Shown here in pieces: positions 31,256 through 44,229 of a DNA stretch of 64,000 nt. A model generated the notes under the pieces. It did no database searches. It was not told the DNA's origin and was given only the letters and a program-made list of their open reading frames with translations. Origin of the DNA: Crossaster papposus (Eukaryota > Echinodermata > Asteroidea > Velatida > Solasteridae); the NCBI GenBank assembly GCA_037893245.1, contig JBAIAA010000804.1, forward strand, positions 868,001 through 932,000. Reading direction: 5' to 3'. Within the stretch, counting starts at the first letter, position 1, and the number at the start of each line of letters is the position of its first letter. The position numbers were made by a program, and so were the translations under genes.

Positions 31256-34096
31256 TGGCAAATAGGGCGTTGTAATGAGCCGTTTTTTAAAATAAATACT
31301 GTTGGCAATTTTGTTTTCTGTTTCTGTTTGGGGCGGTCTGTGCTTTATTGTAACTGTGATGTTTGCTTTTGAAGATATTTCCACATATTGATGTTTTGTG
31401 TGCTTCAATAACTGTATCTTTCTTTCCGAAACTTAACCCACAAGAGATATGCCAGGAATCTCACAATTAAGCCTAACTATTCCACTGACAACCCCATAGT
31501 CCGCATTGTATTTACTTGGTTTGCTGAAGTGAAGCAGCACAGGTCTACTACAGTATGTGTTGACTGTTGAGACGGTCCAGAAAAATCGCCAAAAAGATAA
31601 ATGTATCTTCAACATTGCTTGAACAAAAAAAAGACAAATATTTGTTGCTTGCATTGTCTCCAGTAGAATAGAAAGCTAATTATTTTCTGTGTTTGCGAGG
31701 GATGGAAACGCATATACAACGCTAGTCTATCTTGCTATCAGAAGCACTTGTCGGCAGGGGCGTCGTTTTGATCCGTACACATGGGAATGAAGTCGGTGCT
31801 AGCCGAGTAAACGGTCCGTGACCTGAGCAAACACTGTGTTTGCACATCGTGTCTTGCGGGTCCGAGACCCGTACCGATCGCGCCAAATTACGCTCCGAAG
31901 AGAGCTTACCGTAAAAAAAAAGACAAATTGGTATCCACTTCGATAGGAAATTACCAGGGGCGTCATCTGGTTCTACTACGGTATCAGTTTTGTTTGGGTG
32001 GAATTGCACTAAGTACTTAAGTTATAGTTCATTTGCTGCAATATTTATTAACTTGATGGTGTAACTTTACGCGGACTGTTGGTGGAATCGGGCCCGGATT
32101 AAGTGTTCGGTAAGCCCAATGCTCCGGTGTTCCGTATGCCCTTCTCCACTCTCGGCAATAGCAACATTTCACAGCGCTGGTTAAGCACACTGGAGCCTCG
32201 CATTCCATGTTGATTAAGATGTATTGAATAGGCGCAGGCCGTATGCACTAGCTAGCTTGAAGCTTTTCCTAAATCGAAAGTTAAGAGAGAGACTAAAACC
32301 GTTAAAGATATTTGAGTTGGGTGGGGTGGGTAGGCATAAGGCTATTACTTTTGTTTATGGCACACAGGTATTTTCGAAGGCCCTCAAATATTTCGTAGGC
32401 CCCAAATGTTGTTGTATTCCCTACCTATTAGATAATCCAGCCTTGGGTGGGATAAATATTTTACATCTATTTTTAATGCGAAGTTCTAATTTATATGGAA
32501 GAAACGAAGCACGCTTGTTTGTGAAAGACTGACGGAAGTTGTACAATTGATTTGACTGATTTATTGCAGTTAATTATAAACAACCTAATTAATGAAAAAC
32601 AACCTAATTAATTCGTGCTATAGAACTTGTATAATAGTACACAGGCAGTTTTTAACAAAAACTTCGACATTGTGCAGTACAAAGCATTAATTAATCTGTA
32701 TCGTGCATGTATTGAACATTTTTTAAACATTCTTTTTGGTCCATTTTCAAGCTTATAGGCCCATAAAACGTCCGTTTTACATAACGAAGAATACAACAGT
32801 TTACTACCTATATAGTTTTATTTAATATGGACATAGTTACGGTGTGAATGTGTACGATCTGTATAAAAAAAAAAGTGTAATTATCCTGTAATTTTCACAT
32901 TTTGAATGTTATGGAAATTAGAGTAAGTCAAATTCGAACCCCTAAAGTTTAGATAAAACATTGGAAAGTAGAATTATATCTTCTGTGTTGATAGTTGACG
33001 TTGTGTGCTTTTTAGGCCTTTTAATAAATGTATTTTTGGGTGTTATTGTAAATACTATTCGAAAATATGTACAAGTGCCTTATCACATAATTAATATTTT
33101 TGCACATTTTGACCATTAAGTTATTCTGTATTTATGTAAACATAGTTATACAAAAAACACGAGACGTTTATGGTGTAAATTAATATAAATGAGTTCTTTG
33201 GTATATTTATCTATAGCATGTATGTGTTTATTCGTGATAACAAATGTTTAAAAACAATCAGTAATTTGGAAGGAAAAAAACTCCGGCTTTGTTCATTCTA
33301 AATTTGAGTTAAAATTTTGGCCGAAGGAAAATTTTAAATATTGCTCAATGCTCATACATAATACAAAATTATCAGTAATATAAAATATTTATATAAAAAA
33401 CCTCGGGTTTGGTTATAAACTTCAAGCTTACTTTAGGGAGGCGGTAGAACTCCCCCGAACTCAAACCCAATTGAAAATTCCTGTGAGTTTATTAATTTCC
33501 AACGGTGTTTTATGCAACCTTTTATGTGTATCGAAATCAACCTTTTACATGTCGGAGGAAACGAGCTGCACCCATTAAGCCCAAATATAGCACTTTTGTT
33601 AATGTGTTTAGGAGGGAACATCGATTTAACATAAAAATCTCCCTCAGAGTGAAGATATTCCGCCTAAAATTGTTTCATTCGGAAGAAGACAGCCTTTGAC
33701 GGTGGTTTAAAAGCATGTACCCGTAGGCACAGTTTATTTAGCGTAGTACGAGTCCCCATTCGTTTTCGCTGTTTTATCAAAATGTTTCCTCTGATCTGGA
33801 ACTTTAACAAGGTATAGTTTTGATGCATTCTGCTTCGTAAAAATATGGATCATTAAAGTTTTGATGCGTACGGGATACAATAATTATGCGGCTTGAAAAA
33901 ATCGCCTATTAAAATCACCATTTCGCGTTTCATTTGGTACAATATGAAATGTGTAATGTAAACTGCATTGATAAATAGGCGAGTTTCCCCCAGCCGCCTA
34001 CATGTACATATCGCGTATCAAATATAATGGTCCCTATTGAAAAATCTTGTTGTTTAAAACGAAAATGCAAACAAAAACGGTCCTAATTACTTTTAA
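31256..34096. other. Intergenic, AT-rich, no gene recognised
   Basis: Short ORFs on both strands have no recognisable motifs or consistent splice borders. No TIR pair or tandem repeat was picked out by eye. Confidence 0.5.
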
Positions 34097-34360
34097 TTAA
34101 ACTAGTTTGCGTCGGATGCCGTGTATACGCGCACAAGTTTTTTTCCGGGATTCAAAACAGAAGACGGATAAACACGTCAAGCGTAAGGTGGAAAATATCT
34201 GTCATAGACCGGCTAGCAGCGAGCGAGGCCGAAAATACCAGGGTGTGCTACCCACAGATGATGGCCTGAACCCGCCTCAGGTCGAGGTTAGTGGGAAAAA
34301 ACTATCCCAGTCCTGCATGAGCCCGGTCAATGTCAAAATAATCCCGGCGCGAACTGGTTT
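34097..34360. mobile_element. TTAA MITE, CCAGTTCGCGCCG family, copy 6
   Basis: TTAAACTAGTTTGCGTCGG at the left and ATAATCCCGGCGCGAACTGG at the right, with family words GCGAGCGAGGCCG and GTGTGCTACCCAC. Confidence 0.8.
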
Positions 34361-34638
34361 TAATTTTAAAATATTTCTTGTTCGTGCAGTTTTTGTTAGT
34401 AGTTGCATTGACAGTGTTGAAATTGTTCCCGACAATTAAATACATCGCACTAAACAAATATATTGTAGTTGTGTGCGTCATTGCATGCGTCATTGCATGT
34501 ATTGTGTATAGTTATGCATTATTGCAGCGTGGATTGCGTTTTCAAAGAAAAAAATTCCTGTGGATATTTGATGTAATGGCCATATTTTATTTTTTTTATG
34601 CAAAAGCGCTACGGCGGATACCGGCGCTATAAGTCTTC

Positions 34639-34690
34639 AATGTATGTATGTGTGTACATGTATGTACATGTATGTATGTATTATATATTA
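34639..34690. repeat. TATG/TACATG microsatellite
   Basis: TGTATGTATGTGTG and TACATGTATGTACATG runs. Confidence 0.85.
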
Positions 34691-34905
34691 TACAGATGTT
34701 TTGCATACTATCTTCACTGGCCCTGTCTAGTCATGCGATAGGCCAAAACATGTTTAGCGTCATGCCTTTTTTTTAAAGGAAGGAGGAGGCCCTCTTTTTG
34801 GGGGGGTAGAAACATTTACTGCATTTGTCTTTTGGTTTTTATTTTCATGAGTTTTTACTTTCAACAAGAAGTGAACAACGAAACGGTGAATTTCGGTTAT
34901 ATTGC

Positions 34906-35627
34906 TTAAGGGTAGGATACACCACTGGTAATTGGCCATTTGCGTGTGGAATTTGAATAATCTCTGGTACCCTGACTTGTTCACACAGCTTGGCACAGTT
35001 TGACTTTAAATTATCCAGACCAAAGATACTGTTGCTATATCACGTGATTCGGGACAAGCCTTACGCTAGCAACCCCGGCTCTGGAATGGTCTTTGTACCA
35101 TTCTCAACCATTGTAAACAATGTATTGGTGCTGAGCGTCTCTATAACGTAACTATGCAAGAGCTTGCCCCGAATCACGTGATATAGCAACAGTGTATTTG
35201 GTCTGGATAATGTAAAGTCAAACTGTGCCAAGCTGTGTGAACAAGTCAGTGCATACCAGATATTATTTAAATTCCACACGCAAATGGTCAATTATTGCTT
35301 GAATTATCATGAATGGGTGGATTTAACTGACCTGTTCAAAGTTTTTGTTAATCATGGATGCCGAGGAAAGCAAGAAAAACGGTGTTCGTTTTTAAATGGT
35401 GTGGGGCAGTGGTTCTTATGTTATTTCAGTTTTTTCGCAATCGCCGGCCGCCGATCGCGAATTTGTCTTTATAAAATTCTATTTTGGGGAATAATTACAG
35501 GATATCTAGCGCAATCATTTTGCTGGATGGCTACAATCATTATTTACTTTCAAATAAGTAAGATATTTATAAATAATTCGGTAGTAATTTTTTCTCGATA
35601 TCTGCAAATTGTGTATCCAACCTAAAG
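34906..35627. mobile_element. TTAA MITE, GGTAGGATACACC family, split by a palindromic element
   Basis: TTAAGGGTAGGATACACCAC at the left and TGTGTATCCAACCTAAAG at the right. The copy is interrupted at GGTAATTG/ATTGCTTGAATT by 34935-35288. Confidence 0.82.
34935..35288. mobile_element. Palindromic element with about 120-bp arms (nested)
   Basis: GCCATTTGCGTGTGGAATTT at the left and AAATTCCACACGCAAATGG at the right. Inverted similarity continues through CTTGTTCACACAGCTTGGCA and ATATCACGTGATTCGGG. The CACGTG words are E-box-like by sequence. Confidence 0.85.
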
Positions 35628-36722
35628 CTCCAATAATTGTGGCGAGGTTAATGGAACTAGTTTTAGAAGAGGAAGATTTATTTTAAACAACCAATGAATC
35701 AAACAACAAAAAATTGCGAAAAATTATAAAAACTCCTTCACACCAACTAGTTGAATACACACGGCCTCGTCTGTTATAGTGCTACACAGCTTCCTATTGT
35801 TCTTCTCGTTTATGCAAGACTAGACTAACCTTAATTGTTACCTCGTCGATATCGCCATGGCTACCTGTTTACCTCGGCGGGTTGCCCTGGAAACGTGAGA
35901 CGCGTATCTATGGCAACTCGATGATGGTCAACGAATTCTTATTTTTTTAACATGACATTTGTTTCTGGGTCCTTTCTAATTTTAAAGGTTTTATGTGAAG
36001 TTATACACACTCTACATATAACCTTTATAAATTTTGTGTATTATAATCTTTATAATATTGACGTCAAATTTAACGACAGGCCATACATTTTGACGCGAAT
36101 TTTTTTCGCGAATAATAGGTTCTGGTGCGCATTTTTAGAATGCTAAAGCGATGCTTTGTGCGTGAATTAACGTTCGTAAAACCTAAAATATATGCAAATG
36201 TAGTAAGACAAAGTGATAAGACAATGTTATAGGACAAAGACAATAACGAAAACAAGTAATTCAAAACAAGCTTGTATTAAAAAAGTTACATCACTTTAAA
36301 TTTTGCAGTGTATTCATTATAGTTCCGATCGAGGGATAATAGTCTGTTCAGCCATCCTGAACTCGATGCACACTGCCGCATTGCAGGGAAAATTGGCACT
36401 TTTTGCATTTTTTTAGATTTCATAGACAAGATTGGCATCATTGGAAAGCTTATAACCTGAGGATTACAGCATTGAAAATGTCATAGCTTCTCTGGTGAGA
36501 AGTTACGACAATTTGAATGCCAATTTTTTTTTTTGGGGGGGGGGGTTTGGGGGGGTAATTTTTTACTTTGACTCCCAAATAGTCCCAATTGTTTATGGAG
36601 AGATTACTTATGTATTTTGAAAGAAATATACAATATATTTGATACCAACAAACAGAAACAGGAACTACCAAATACAGTGCTTTTTAAATTAGTCTTATAC
36701 CTGTTGTATAGGTAGAGTTAAT
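35628..36722. other. Intergenic, no gene recognised
   Basis: AT-rich. Contains a T/G run at 36522-36560. No supported ORF. Confidence 0.45.
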
Positions 36723-37259
36723 AGTCCAGCTGCTAAGGCCCATAATGTGGGACAATTGTGCATTTTGTGGTAAAAGCATGAAACTTTCTACAGTTGTTAT
36801 ATATACCCTAAATGTCGTTTTTAGACGTGGACCCACCTCGGATCTTGCCCATTTTAGGGGCGGGGCTATGTTTTCTAAAAGTGGGGGGGGGGATAAAAAA
36901 TTGACATTATTACAATATTAAGTTTTTTTCATGCACATTTTATGACTGTAATACATAATAACAGTATAATGATCCTTTTGAAATCAATAGTTTTGTTTAT
37001 GTCTGCCCCTTTTATGGGCGGAGTTACATTTTTGAAAAGTGGGAGGCATGATTTTCCCTTTTTCAGCTTGATTTGTATATGTTTGGTTTTTTAAGACCAA
37101 GGTCTGACTTAAGAGCTCCTTTAGATCGGGCAGGAGTCCAAGGAGTTCATCCAGCCTCTACCAATTTATCTTGCCAGTGCGTAGAGTAGGCAATTAACCT
37201 TCATCAACATGGAAACTAGACAAAAAAGAGGCGGGCTGTAACGCCCATGACCATAACGG

Positions 37260-40245
37260 GCCCAGCTCAACAGGTAGAGCTAGGAAACCGGTAAATGGTG
37301 ATCCTTCTGGTGTCGAGCCAAAGTATGACGAGCTGGGTCCAAACCAGCAAGGAAAAGTCAGCTCTGAAAAAAAGCATCACCATGAACCACACGGATTTAT
37401 GTATTTGCACCTATAATGTGAGAACACTGAAGTCAGAAGAAGACCTAGACACCCTCCTTGAAGAAATAGAGAACGTGAAGTTGCACGTAATACGGCTCGC
37501 AGAAACACGAAGACCAATCAAGCTACGTGGGTGTGGCCATACATTATTCACAACTTCTGCAACGAAACGGGAACTCAACGGAGTTAATAAGGACATTGAA
37601 AATAATGTTATAAAGAAGTATATCAGACAGGTTTGCGTATTTGAAATTACAAATCAACAAGCAACACGCAATGAAGATTATTCAAGTTTATGCACCCACT
37701 ACATCTTATGATGATGAAGCAGTGGAAGATCTCTACACTGGCATAGACCGGATAATGACAACTGAATGTACATCCTTTACCATACTTATGGGAGACCTAA
37801 ACGCAAAGGTGGGAGTGGGAAAATGTGAGGAAAAGAAAGGTGTAGGCCCATTTGGGACAGGTAACCGGAACGAGAGAAGGCTTCTGGAATAATATGTTGC
37901 AAGTAGAAACCTGTGAATTGGCAATACATGCTTTGAGAAACCAAAAGATAGATATTGGACATGGGAAAGCCAAAATGCAGCAACCCATAACTTGATAGAC
38001 TATATCATCACTGACCACAAAAGAAACTTAATGGATGTGGAGGTTATACCAACGGTTGACACAGGCAGTGACCATACATTCGTCAGAGCAATAGTACGGA
38101 TTAATACGAAGATGGAAAGAATTAGAAGAATGAAGCAGTCAAAGAAAAGACATATTGATCTGGGAAAGCTTTCCGACAAGCAACACCAATTGCAGCTTGA
38201 ACTAAAGAATACATTCTTACTTCTTGAAGACTCTGTAGAGGATGATCCAATTTATGTTGCATATGAGCAAGTCACCAGCATTATCATGAAGGAAGCACAG
38301 AAGCTAGCTAAAGGTCAAAAAGAGAAGGTAAACGCCACAAGTGGTTGCACAGAAGAGATCCGAAAGTTGAATGAAAAAAGAAAAGATCACAACCCTTCAC
38401 ACAGACATCAGTGAGAAATCAGATCGAGTATACAGAATTAAACAAGACGATCCGCAAGATGAGACGGCAGCAAAAGAGACAACACAGAACCAAAATGGTG
38501 AAAGAGGTGCTGGAGAGCAATTAAAATGGCAACAAATCATCAATAGAAAACTAGAGGGAGGAAAAAAGCTGTTATCATCACTGAAAACAAAAGATGGGAC
38601 GGGAGTTACTTACAAAACTAAAATCATAAAAAAACATTGAAGAGTTCTATAAAGAGCTGTACAACACTGATATACCAAATTGGAGAACAGAAGAAGACTG
38701 TGATAATAAGGCCGATAGTGTACAACCCATTATGAAGGAAGAAGTACAGAATGCTCTAGACCAAATGAAGAAAGGTAAGGCTTCTGGAGAGGACCAGTTA
38801 ACTTCTGACATTTTAAAGTTGGGAGGATACTATTAAGATATTGACAAAATTGTTCAACAGGATCCTTCAACTGGAACAAGTTCCTACCCAGTGGAATAAA
38901 TCTAAGGTCATCGTGTTATTCAAAAAGGGGGACATGAAAGACATCAAGAATTACAGACCCGTCAGTTTGCCACTGTACAAAGTCTTTACCAAAATCTTTC
39001 TTGCAAGAGTCCAAAAACAGCTTGATGATAATCAGCCGAAAAGAAGAGGCAGGCTTCCGAGGAGGATTTAGAACATCAGATCATCGACACACCTTACGTC
39101 AGATAATTGAAAAGGCGAAAGAATATCGTTTTAACATCTGCCTATAGGCTTCGTGGACTATGAGAAAGCATCTGATAGTTTAGACCATCAGTCACTTCTT
39201 GATGCATTGGAGAAACAGATCAGCAATGGCAAATATATCCGTCTCATCAAAGCTATTTACAAAGATCCCAGTGCCAGAATTCATTTAAAAAATACTATAT
39301 ACCACCAGTGCTTTCAAAATCCTAAAAGGTGCCAATTTCTCTCAAACTGGATTGGCAATCGAAAGGAATTGCAATAAATGGGCAACATCTGACTCATTTA
39401 AGGTTTGTCAGTCATAATCCCTAGGAGCTAGAGATAATGATTCGTAAGTTGAGTGCAGAGAGTAAAAGGCAGGACTCGAAATGAACATCAAGAACATCTT
39501 CAATCAATGAATAATTCTGGTACTATCCTACGGGACAGAAACATAGAAATTTGAAAAGAAACATATATAGTCACAGAAAGAGCAATGGAGAGGATCATGG
39601 TAGAAGTTACAGGAAAGAACAGAGTCAGAAAATGAGGACTTACGAAAGAAAACAAATGCTATATAGGGACATCATACAGGAAATAAAAACAAAGAAATGG
39701 AGATGGGCAGGCCATCTTGCAAGGCGTCATGACAACAGATGGACACATTGTATAACAGAATGGACCCCAAGACCACAAACGAGACGAAGAGGCAGACCAA
39801 GTAGGCGTTGGATGGACGACATCAGAGAATTTGGAAGCGTTAAATGGATGCGACAAGCACACTGGGGCACTGTGGTCCGGTGGTTACCGTGTTTGACTCC
39901 TGTACGGTGGTACGTGGGTTCGAACCCTGGCAGGGAACATGGTGCTTGTGTTCTTGGGCAAGACACTTTGCTACAATTGCCTCTCTCCACCCAGGAGTAA
40001 TGGGTACCTATGAAGGTAGAGACCACATGCGCTGATCTTGAGCTGCTGCAGAAATGGTCTCGTTCCTGGTGAACAGGGATAGTTGTAAAGCGCTTTGATA
40101 CACCCACACTGTGGGAGTCTAAAGCGCTATATAAAAAATAAAAAAACGAACGAACGAACGAAAAACGATGAAAGATCAAGGTGGAATGGTGATGACGAGG
40201 CCTTCCTTCTGCAGTGGAATGACATGCATACATGTACCCATATTA
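37260..40245 (+). pseudogene. RTE-type LINE, decayed
   Basis: Frame-broken ORFs in order: endonuclease (ICTYNVRTLKSEEDLDTLLE near 37410; TILMGDLNAKVG near 37780; LIDYIITDH near 37990; GSDHTFVRA near 38065), reverse transcriptase (WNKSKVIVLFKKGDMKDIKN near 38890, YRPVSL, then GFVDYEKASDSLDH near 39150), and the C-terminal WRWAGHLARRHDNRW with RRRGRPSRRWMDDI near 39700-39830. It ends DEAFLLQWND at about 40225 after the SINE. The usual YxDD region is missing or scrambled. Several frameshifts and stops make it inactive. Confidence 0.88.
39863..40163 (+). mobile_element. tRNA-derived SINE with L2-type tail, inside the LINE
   Basis: Begins GGGGCACTGTGGTCCGGTGG with B box GGTTCGAACCC. The middle has TGGGCAAGACACTTTGCTAC and CCACCCAGGAGTAATGGGTA, then GTAAAGCGCTTTGATACACC and AAAGCGCTATATAAAAAATA, ending in (CGAA)n. 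The AAAGCGCTATATAAA tail is the L2-clade LINE 3' end. It splits the LINE C-terminal codons between WMRQA and DERSRW. Confidence 0.92.
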
Positions 40246-40731
40246 AGGCGTGTCTCCCAGTGTTTAAAAATCTAGCCCCACCCACAAAAGGGGGGTATAA
40301 TAAGAGAAGTTTCATTTGTGATCAATTTCCATTTATTCTGTGCCTATTTGAGTAACATTAATGAACAAATAATAGTGATAATGCACACAGATACAAGTTT
40401 GTTAAAATAAGGACGCCCAGTTTTAGGAATATCGAAACTCCGCCCACAAAAGGGCAATTTTTGACTTTTAATATTACCAAAACAATTATTATGCTGTTCA
40501 AGCTTATATTTATTGCCAAAAACTTTACAATCTTTCAATTCTAGAATAAGTTTTATCATTGTTTACATTTGAGACCCCCCATTTTATGCAAATGAAGCTC
40601 CGCCCCCAAATAGGTGAGACCCAACGTGGGTCCACGTCTAAAAATGATATTTAGCCCAATACCAAGCACCATGGCAAATTTCATGCTTTTACTACAAAGT
40701 GCACAATTGTTACCTAAGCAGCTGCACTATA

Positions 40732-42152
40732 AAGGCTTTACAAGATCAACCAAAATGTTAGGGAGTTTTGGGGGGCTGGCTGAATTGACAGGTTGTACAC
40801 AGTGCGCGTGGCCCAGAACACATGTGACCCAACCCAACAACATGAGGTACAAGTCGCCAGAGCTACTTTCTACAGCATATAAAAAGTAACTTTGCACCTA
40901 AAAACTGGGGCTTAAGACTCATTTCGAGGGATTCATCTCGAGGTACCATCAAATTTGACCCATTTCCTAAAAGTCATTTAAAGATTTCTTTGGCCTTCCC
41001 AGCTCGCTAAACCCCATTGTACAATGTTTAACCAGGTTTTCTCAAAGAAAAACTAGTTTTGACCAAACAAATAATTACTTTTTGCTGCACAATTTCTCAA
41101 TAAAAGTTCTTTCCTTAAAAATGCAACAAAATCGTCAAATTTGGTACCAACAGAAAGCATGATTCCTTCTCTTTTCAAATCTCATGAGTAAGAAATACAT
41201 AAATAAAACTATTGTACACAAAAAAACAATTACGAACGAGAACACAGATTACGTGTTCAAAAACCAAAATGGCCGCATTCGTGTTAAACCACTTCTCTTA
41301 CAAAATGAAAGTTCACCGATTAAATAGTTTTACAGGTAGGTTTTATAGCTTTAATCAAACAAGCATCTTTTCCTCTTCATTTTTGTGAATTTTCTTTGAC
41401 TTGCGGGCAGTATTAATAACAGAAATCAAAGATTTAAAACAAAATGTTAGTGGGGTGACAGAAAGAAAGGCAAAAATGACCCAACCGCCGGACTCGCTAA
41501 TTGACATCAATATTCACGACTTTAGGGCAAGTCGTGAAATTTGTCGTGAATATTGACGTCAATATTGAAAATCTGCGTATAGTCCCTTCAGGGTCATCAT
41601 ACAAGAGATTTGGTGCATAATATAGGCCTAATATGATGGTTATTTAATGATAAAAATATGTCATAAGAAAAGTATTTGGCTATAGGGCCAACGCGAATTT
41701 AACATTTGAAAACAAATATAGGTAAAATAACATGCAGTGTCAGCAATTTTAAAAGGATTTGGAAAAAATTGCTTGTTGATCTACCTTTATTTTTTGTCAA
41801 AGGAGGCCAGTGTAAATTTAGTCAGCAGAATCAGTAATTGTTTCCAATAATGGCACTGATGGAACTGATCTGTCACATTATACGTATTTTCCACTCCATC
41901 CAATTATTAATAAGGTTCAGCTTAAATACCATTACCCTATAATTACAACAGCCTTCATATAACATGCTTGCCGCCAATAAAGGGATCCTCCCATCGGCTC
42001 AAGTCCAACGCGCCCAGCCAATCCTCGCCACGACTCGTATCCGCACAGACCAACAAAGAGCGTATATCTTTTCTCACGTACTGGCAGTGTTTGATGGCCG
42101 CCGTAAACCTGTGCTTTTGCGAAGCAGCTTTCTGACTCTCAGTTTGATTCTA
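40732..42152. other. Intergenic, no gene recognised
   Basis: AT-rich. Contains a short inverted pair (TGACATCAATATTCACGACTT / TCGTGAATATTGACGTCA) at 41501-41562. Otherwise featureless. Confidence 0.5.
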
Positions 42153-42247
42153 GCGCTATATGCCTACGGTGGGTGTGAAAAGGGACTCTGGATCAAGCGG
42201 CATCATGTGGTGGTGGATGATTTTCTTGGCGATTCCTGTCCTTGTGG
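42153..42247 (+). CDS. Possible membrane-segment exon, unrecognised
   Basis: Between acceptor-like TTTGATTCTAG and donor GTGAGT the third frame reads YMPTVGVKRDSGSSGIMWWW then MIFLAIPVLV, a polar stretch followed by a 16-18 residue hydrophobic run. No partner exon was found, and another open frame (41964-42269) overlaps it. It could be a real exon of an unseen gene or chance. Confidence 0.25.
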
Positions 42248-42307
42248 TGAGTTTGAACCGATTTCTTGACTTTCTCCATTCTGTATAATAACTAATAATA
42301 TGCCTAT

Positions 42308-42612
42308 ATCGTAAGATACATCATTTGCAGATATCAAAAAAATTTACTACCGAATTATTAAGAAATATCTTAATGTCCAAAATATAGAATTTTATAAAGA
42401 AAAATTCGCGATCACCAGACGGCGATCGCGATAAAACAAAAAAATAAATAAAAATAACTGCTTGACGCCGGTTGAAAACAAAAGCTGTTTTTCGTGCTTT
42501 TCTCGGCATCAATGACAGTAAAACTTTGGACAGGTCAGGTAAACGGTATTTACTATAAAATTTACCCATTCGTGATAATTCAAGCAATTGCCAATGGTGT
42601 ATCCTACCTTTA
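42308..42612. mobile_element. TTAA MITE, GGTAGGATACACC family (degenerate)
   Basis: GTAAGATACATCATTTGCAG at the left and GGTGTATCCTACCTTTA at the right. Lacks part of the interior. Confidence 0.8.
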
Positions 42613-43249
42613 GCTATGCACGGACTAACACCCAGACACAGTTCTTTTCAATGAGTACTGCTTTTAAATTGCTAGACACCAACAATATAGGGGCCTAATT
42701 AATCTTCTTCTTTTTTTTTGGGGGGGGGGGGGGGGTAAATTTGATAATGATACGAAAAGTACAAACAAACAAACATGTCCATGCAAGATGTATGAAGAAA
42801 ATATGTCTTTCATTGCCGGAATTTGTCATAACAAATGCAGATTTTAATACTCTACATGCAATACATTATATTCTTAACATTAGTCCATGGCTGAAGGGTG
42901 CACTACACTAATTGGTACCAGAAAAGTACATAAAAAGTGCACCAACAACTTTTTATGAAAAAGGAGACCGTTTGGCTTTAAACAAGGTGGGATTGTGTAA
43001 ATATAGCCGAGGATCAACTCCCTGGTTTGGAGCTTTAATCTAAGGGCAAACTTGATAAAATTACGCTTGAAAAATGAGTCCTATTTGCCAGAGAAAGTGT
43101 GTTTTTTGATAGTTAATTATTTATTTTTTATCAGGAATTGGTTGAAAAATTCTTCCATATCTGTTGTTAATTTGTTTACTCAGAAATTGGTTAGATTCTG
43201 TTCCACATCTGTTATTGGTCAAATTCTGTTCGACATCTGGAGCCAATTC
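42613..43249. other. Intergenic with poly(G) run
   Basis: A G run of about 17 at 42720-42736. No gene recognised. Confidence 0.5.
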
Positions 43250-43868
43250 CATAAAAGCATTCTAAGCCTAGTTGGTTGCTAACTTCCTTTCTATCTCTAG
43301 TTACTTGCTAAATATATTCCATAAAATCATTATACGCTTAGCAAGGTTCCTTGCTTGCTAAAATTTGAATAGGTTTGGGGTATGTCTAAATCCTTAGCAC
43401 CATTCTAAGTCACTTTCAATCTTTCATCTTTTGGGAATTTGTATTGACATCCTTATGCGCAGAGTCAAGGACAGATTTTCCTGAGTCGAGTAATTATAAG
43501 GCTTCTTTCCTCTTTTTTGATTTGAAACACTCTCTGAATTAGCCATTTCTGATACATCTGCTTAGGCCTATACAAATGTACATACCCTAAATAGAGTACA
43601 GAGAAATGCATTGATAATACAACCCTCAGCGTGACCTGATTTGAACTCTTTCCCTATTGTTAACTCAAACTGACCATGTACTTTGGCGATTATGCAAACC
43701 CCACATCATTCTAGCAAGCTGCAAGCAAGCATCTAGTAACAATGTTTCATAGAATGGTGTTATGGAATGCGATTTAGTTGATTGCTAGCAAGCAACCAAT
43801 TAGGCATTTGGAATCTTGCTAAAACCTAGTAATATACTAAGTTAGAATGCTTTTATGGAATTGGGCCC
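43250..43868. mobile_element. TIR element with GGGCCCAATTCCATAAAAGC ends
   Basis: GAGCCAATTCCATAAAAGCA at the left and TGCTTTTATGGAATTGGGCCC at the right. Inner words TTGGTTGCTAAC / AGCAAGCAACCAA are inverted and partly repeated. 619 bp. Confidence 0.8.
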
Positions 43869-44229
43869 TGTTGTTTAACTTAGGTACACATAGCGAGGCC
43901 GGCCTTGCGGTACCGTACCATTTTATATGTACAGTTGCTGTACATTGTACTTTATTTTATTGCATTCATTGATGTTTATTCTGGGTTAAGTCAGATCAGT
44001 TAATTGTGCCGTTTCTCACTGATGCCAAGCAAATTTACAAACAAAATTATAAAAAAAAAATTTTTTTTTAAATTGTGTGAAAAAGTAATTCAGACAACCA
44101 TAAATGTACATGTTACATAATTAATGCAAGAATACACAAATTAGACATAATAAAATTACGATTCAGATAAAAAAATTATGATAAAAATCTAGATAAAAAT
44201 GTAAAAATCAGTAGTAGTTAGGGGTAAAT

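Larger units (their letters stand above)
36723..40731. mobile_element. 4-kb inverted-repeat element enclosing a LINE
   Basis: AGTCCAGCTGCTAAGG, GACAATTGTGCATTTTGTGG and TTTTTAGACGTGGACCCAC at the left (36723-36835) appear inverted at the right (40620-40731: GTGGGTCCACGTCTAAAAA, AGTGCACAATTGT, CCTAAGCAGCTGCACT). Both arms also carry repeated CTTTTGTGGGCGGAG-like words. The middle is a decayed RTE LINE with a SINE inside it. Confidence 0.8.

Noticed and set aside
34378-34632. Hydrophobic 84-codon ORF resembling two membrane helices
   Set aside because: T-rich sequence commonly gives such frames; no splice borders, homology or conserved motif, and it begins at the edge of a MITE.
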